64,000 nucleotides of DNA from Shinella curvata (GTDB lineage: Bacteria; Pseudomonadota; Alphaproteobacteria; Rhizobiales; Rhizobiaceae): the NCBI RefSeq assembly GCF_022899935.1, contig NZ_JALJCJ010000001.1, positions 642,053 to 706,052 on the forward strand, given 5' to 3'. The notes under the pieces were generated by a model. The model searched no databases. It saw only the letters and a list, made by a program, of their open reading frames with translations, and was not told where the DNA came from. Positions 62,611-64,000 of the stretch are shown here, piece by piece. Each line of letters begins with the position of its first letter. Position 1 is the stretch's first letter. Position numbers and translations under genes: made by a program.

Positions 62611-63681
62611 TTATGAGGGACGTGGCTTCGGCAGCGGCACGTCCTTCACCGTTTCGTCCACCCATGTCTTGATGGTGTGGACCTGCTCGGCAATCCGGTC
62701 CTTCAGATAGGTTTCCTGCCCCGGCAGGCCCATCGGATAGAGCGCGTCACGGCTCGCCTCATAGGCCGCCGCCTTGTCGGTGCACAGTTGGATACGCATG
62801 TCTTCCGGCACCGCGCCGACCTTGTTCTGCAAGCCCTCGACAGGCCCGGCACCGGTCGGCAGACGGCCATCGAAAGCCTGCGTCAGATATTGCGCCGAGC
62901 GTTCATTGCGCTCGCGCTCCGTCGTCGCGCCGAGCACGACCACCATCATGCGCCGGCCGCCCCGCGTCGCAAGCCCGACGATATTGCGCCCGGAGGCACA
63001 GATGAAGCCGGTCTTCATGCCGATCGTGCCGCTGAACTGGGTCAAAAGCAGATTGTTGGACTTGATCTCCTTGCCGTCGATCGTGACGGCGGACGCCTGG
63101 AAGAAGCGGCGGTAGCCGGGAAACGACCGGTCCACTTCCATGCCGAGAATGGCGAGATCCCGTGCGGTCGTGTAGTTCGCCTTGTCGAACAGGCCGTTCG
63201 GATTGGAAAAATGCGTGCCGGTCAGCCCGAGGCGCTCGGCCGTCTTGTTCATCCGGGCGACAAACGCCGCCTGATCGGGGGCCACGGCTTCGGCGAGCGC
63301 GACGGCGACATCATTGGCGGAAGCGGTGATGACAGCATAGAGCGCGTCTTCCAGCGTCATCGCGCGCCCGAGCGTCAGGCCGGACTCCAGAAACGCCTGC
63401 TTCGTTGCGTTGCGCGTCATCGTCACATGGGTCGACATGGTGACTTCGCCGGCTTTCAGCGCCTCGAACACGACGAGCGCGGTCATCAGCTTGGTCGTGG
63501 AGGCGGGATACCACGGCGCGCCCGCATCTTCCTGGTAGAGCACCTGACGGCTGTCGGCATCCACGACCAGCACGGGCGTGGCAAGGGCCGGCGCGCCGGT
63601 GAAAAGCGGTCCTAGCGCGAAAAGCGATGCGAAAAGGGCCTGTCTCCTCCACGGCCGTTCTGCTGTTGTGTCGTTGCTCAT
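62611..63681 (-). CDS. D-alanyl-D-alanine carboxypeptidase (low-molecular-weight PBP)
   Basis: A 356-residue penicillin-binding enzyme that removes the terminal D-Ala of peptidoglycan pentapeptides. Active-site motifs are SxxK in PASTTKLMTALVVFEA (about 65), SxN in ITASANDVAVALAEAV (about 118) and KTG in GTIGMKTGFICASGRNIVGLA (about 220). An N-terminal signal peptide (about 14-35: ALFASLFALGPLFTGAPALA) exports it; the last part is a DacA/DacF-like tail. ATG 63681 has CGGAGA at good spacing; the upstream ATG two codons earlier is too close to it. Confidence 0.93.
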   Translation of the reverse strand: MSNDTTAERPWRRQALFASLFALGPLFTGAPALATPVLVVDADSRQVLYQEDAGAPWYPASTTKLMTALVVFEALKAGEVTMSTHVTMTRNATKQAFLESGLTLGRAMTLEDALYAVITASANDVAVALAEAVAPDQAAFVARMNKTAERLGLTGTHFSNPNGLFDKANYTTARDLAILGMEVDRSFPGYRRFFQASAVTIDGKEIKSNNLLLTQFSGTIGMKTGFICASGRNIVGLATRGGRRMMVVVLGATTERERNERSAQYLTQAFDGRLPTGAGPVEGLQNKVGAVPEDMRIQLCTDKAAAYEASRDALYPMGLPGQETYLKDRIAEQVHTIKTWVDETVKDVPLPKPRPS

Positions 63682-63804
63682 GTCCATTCTCCGAAGAAGC
63701 AGTCCTAATGCCATCATGGGCCGCGTGAGCGCAAGCTTTTGCTGCGGCTCGAAACCGGCGGACCGGCCGCTTCTCCTGCATCGAACACAGATATGACAGC
63801 ACAT

Positions 63805-63834
63805 AAAAAGAGGCCCGCTTTCGCGGACCTCAAA
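63805..63834 (-). terminator. Rho-independent terminator of the minus-strand aminotransferase gene
   Basis: On the minus strand GAGGTCCGC, loop GAAA, GCGGGCCTC (one T-G wobble) is followed by TTTTT. It lies 47 bases past the aminotransferase stop codon. Confidence 0.85.
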
Positions 63835-63880
63835 AGTTTGGACCGGGGAATGGTCGCTCCAAACAAGCCTTTTGAAGGGC

Positions 63881-64000
63881 TTAGCCCCTCCAGAGCCCCT
63901 CGCGGACGAGGTCGTCCATGGTGAGCTCGATGCCCTTGCGCAGGATCGCCGTCATGTCGTCGATCTGCGAAAGCGAGATGGTGAGCGGCGGCGACATCAC
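63881..64000 (-). CDS. Class III (omega-amino acid) aminotransferase, C-terminal fragment
   Basis: Only 39 codons are inside the window; the gene continues past the edge. The visible end, VMSPPLTISLSQIDDMTAIL then RKGIELTMDDLVREGLWRG, is the characteristic C-terminus of PLP-dependent class III aminotransferases (omega-amino acid:pyruvate or putrescine type). The stop is TAA at 63881-63883. Reading continues without a stop to the window edge. Confidence 0.75.
   Translation of the reverse strand: MMSPPLTISLSQIDDMTAILRKGIELTMDDLVREGLWRG

Overview
This is a GC-rich chromosomal segment of an alphaproteobacterium, most likely family Rhizobiaceae (Rhizobium/Agrobacterium/Shinella-like; genus not decided). 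The evidence is a circularly permuted two-piece tmRNA with an ANDNYAEARLAA-type tag, an alpha-type SspB next to it, the order thyA-folA-hflK-hflC-DUF2065-degP, several small rhizobial families (DUF2853, DUF4169, RHH, DUF1194, DUF2778), and an intergenic palindromic repeat of the kind scattered through rhizobial genomes. I see no insertion sequence, prophage, CRISPR array, rRNA or tRNA gene. It reads as core chromosome with regulator-plus-target accessory cassettes.

Layout. 1-13.9 kb: end of an unknown protein; a divergent Lrp-type regulator and RocB-like M20 peptidase; a PLP aminotransferase; an unlisted 33-residue membrane protein; ilvC; a TetR regulator with a 16-bp palindrome; small secreted proteins; cspA; a second Lrp regulator divergent from an Asp/Glu racemase-family protein; a MarR-GNAT fusion; an FAD monooxygenase; and an HxlR/NmrA divergent pair. 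14-23.5 kb: pdxJ; a membrane-anchored protein with a cyclase-type N-terminal domain; a MerR/LuxR-like fusion regulator; a RecD/Dda-type helicase; an AbrB-family membrane protein; a LysE exporter followed by cobalt-type nitrile hydratase (alpha, beta, accessory); an aldo/keto reductase; and a cysteine-rich Sel1-like protein. 23.5-30.2 kb: ilvIH behind a transcription attenuator with a branched-chain leader peptide, a HerA-like ATPase, miaA and serB.

30.2-39.3 kb: degP, DUF2065, hflC, hflK, folA and thyA on the minus strand; DUF2853; an EAL phosphodiesterase; then ssrA-sspB-DUF4169-RHH. 39.3-50.6 kb: a large AsmA protein, a GlcD/D-lactate dehydrogenase-type flavoprotein, an RND efflux pair with tandem operator-like sites, and a Tat-exported cyclase-family hydrolase with an AhpD-like partner. 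50.6-64 kb: UvrD/PcrA helicase, a soluble double-PAS chemoreceptor, a DUF2778 cell-wall protein, an amidase, a DUF1772/NmrA operon with a divergent TetR regulator, a DUF1194 protein, a Gly/His-rich secreted peptide, a Rieske oxygenase, a D,D-carboxypeptidase, and the 3' end of a class III aminotransferase.

Functional links. ilvC and ilvIH encode two successive steps of branched-chain amino acid synthesis but lie 18 kb apart; only ilvIH shows the attenuator. ssrA and sspB are a tag/adaptor pair for ClpXP. hflK, hflC and degP are envelope protein quality control. Most accessory functions sit beside a regulator with an inverted repeat between them. The most interesting items are the near-leaderless ilv attenuator, the 33-residue membrane protein with its own promoter and operator-like repeat, the MerR/LuxR fusion beside a membrane-anchored cyclase-type domain protein, and the LysE-headed nitrile hydratase operon.
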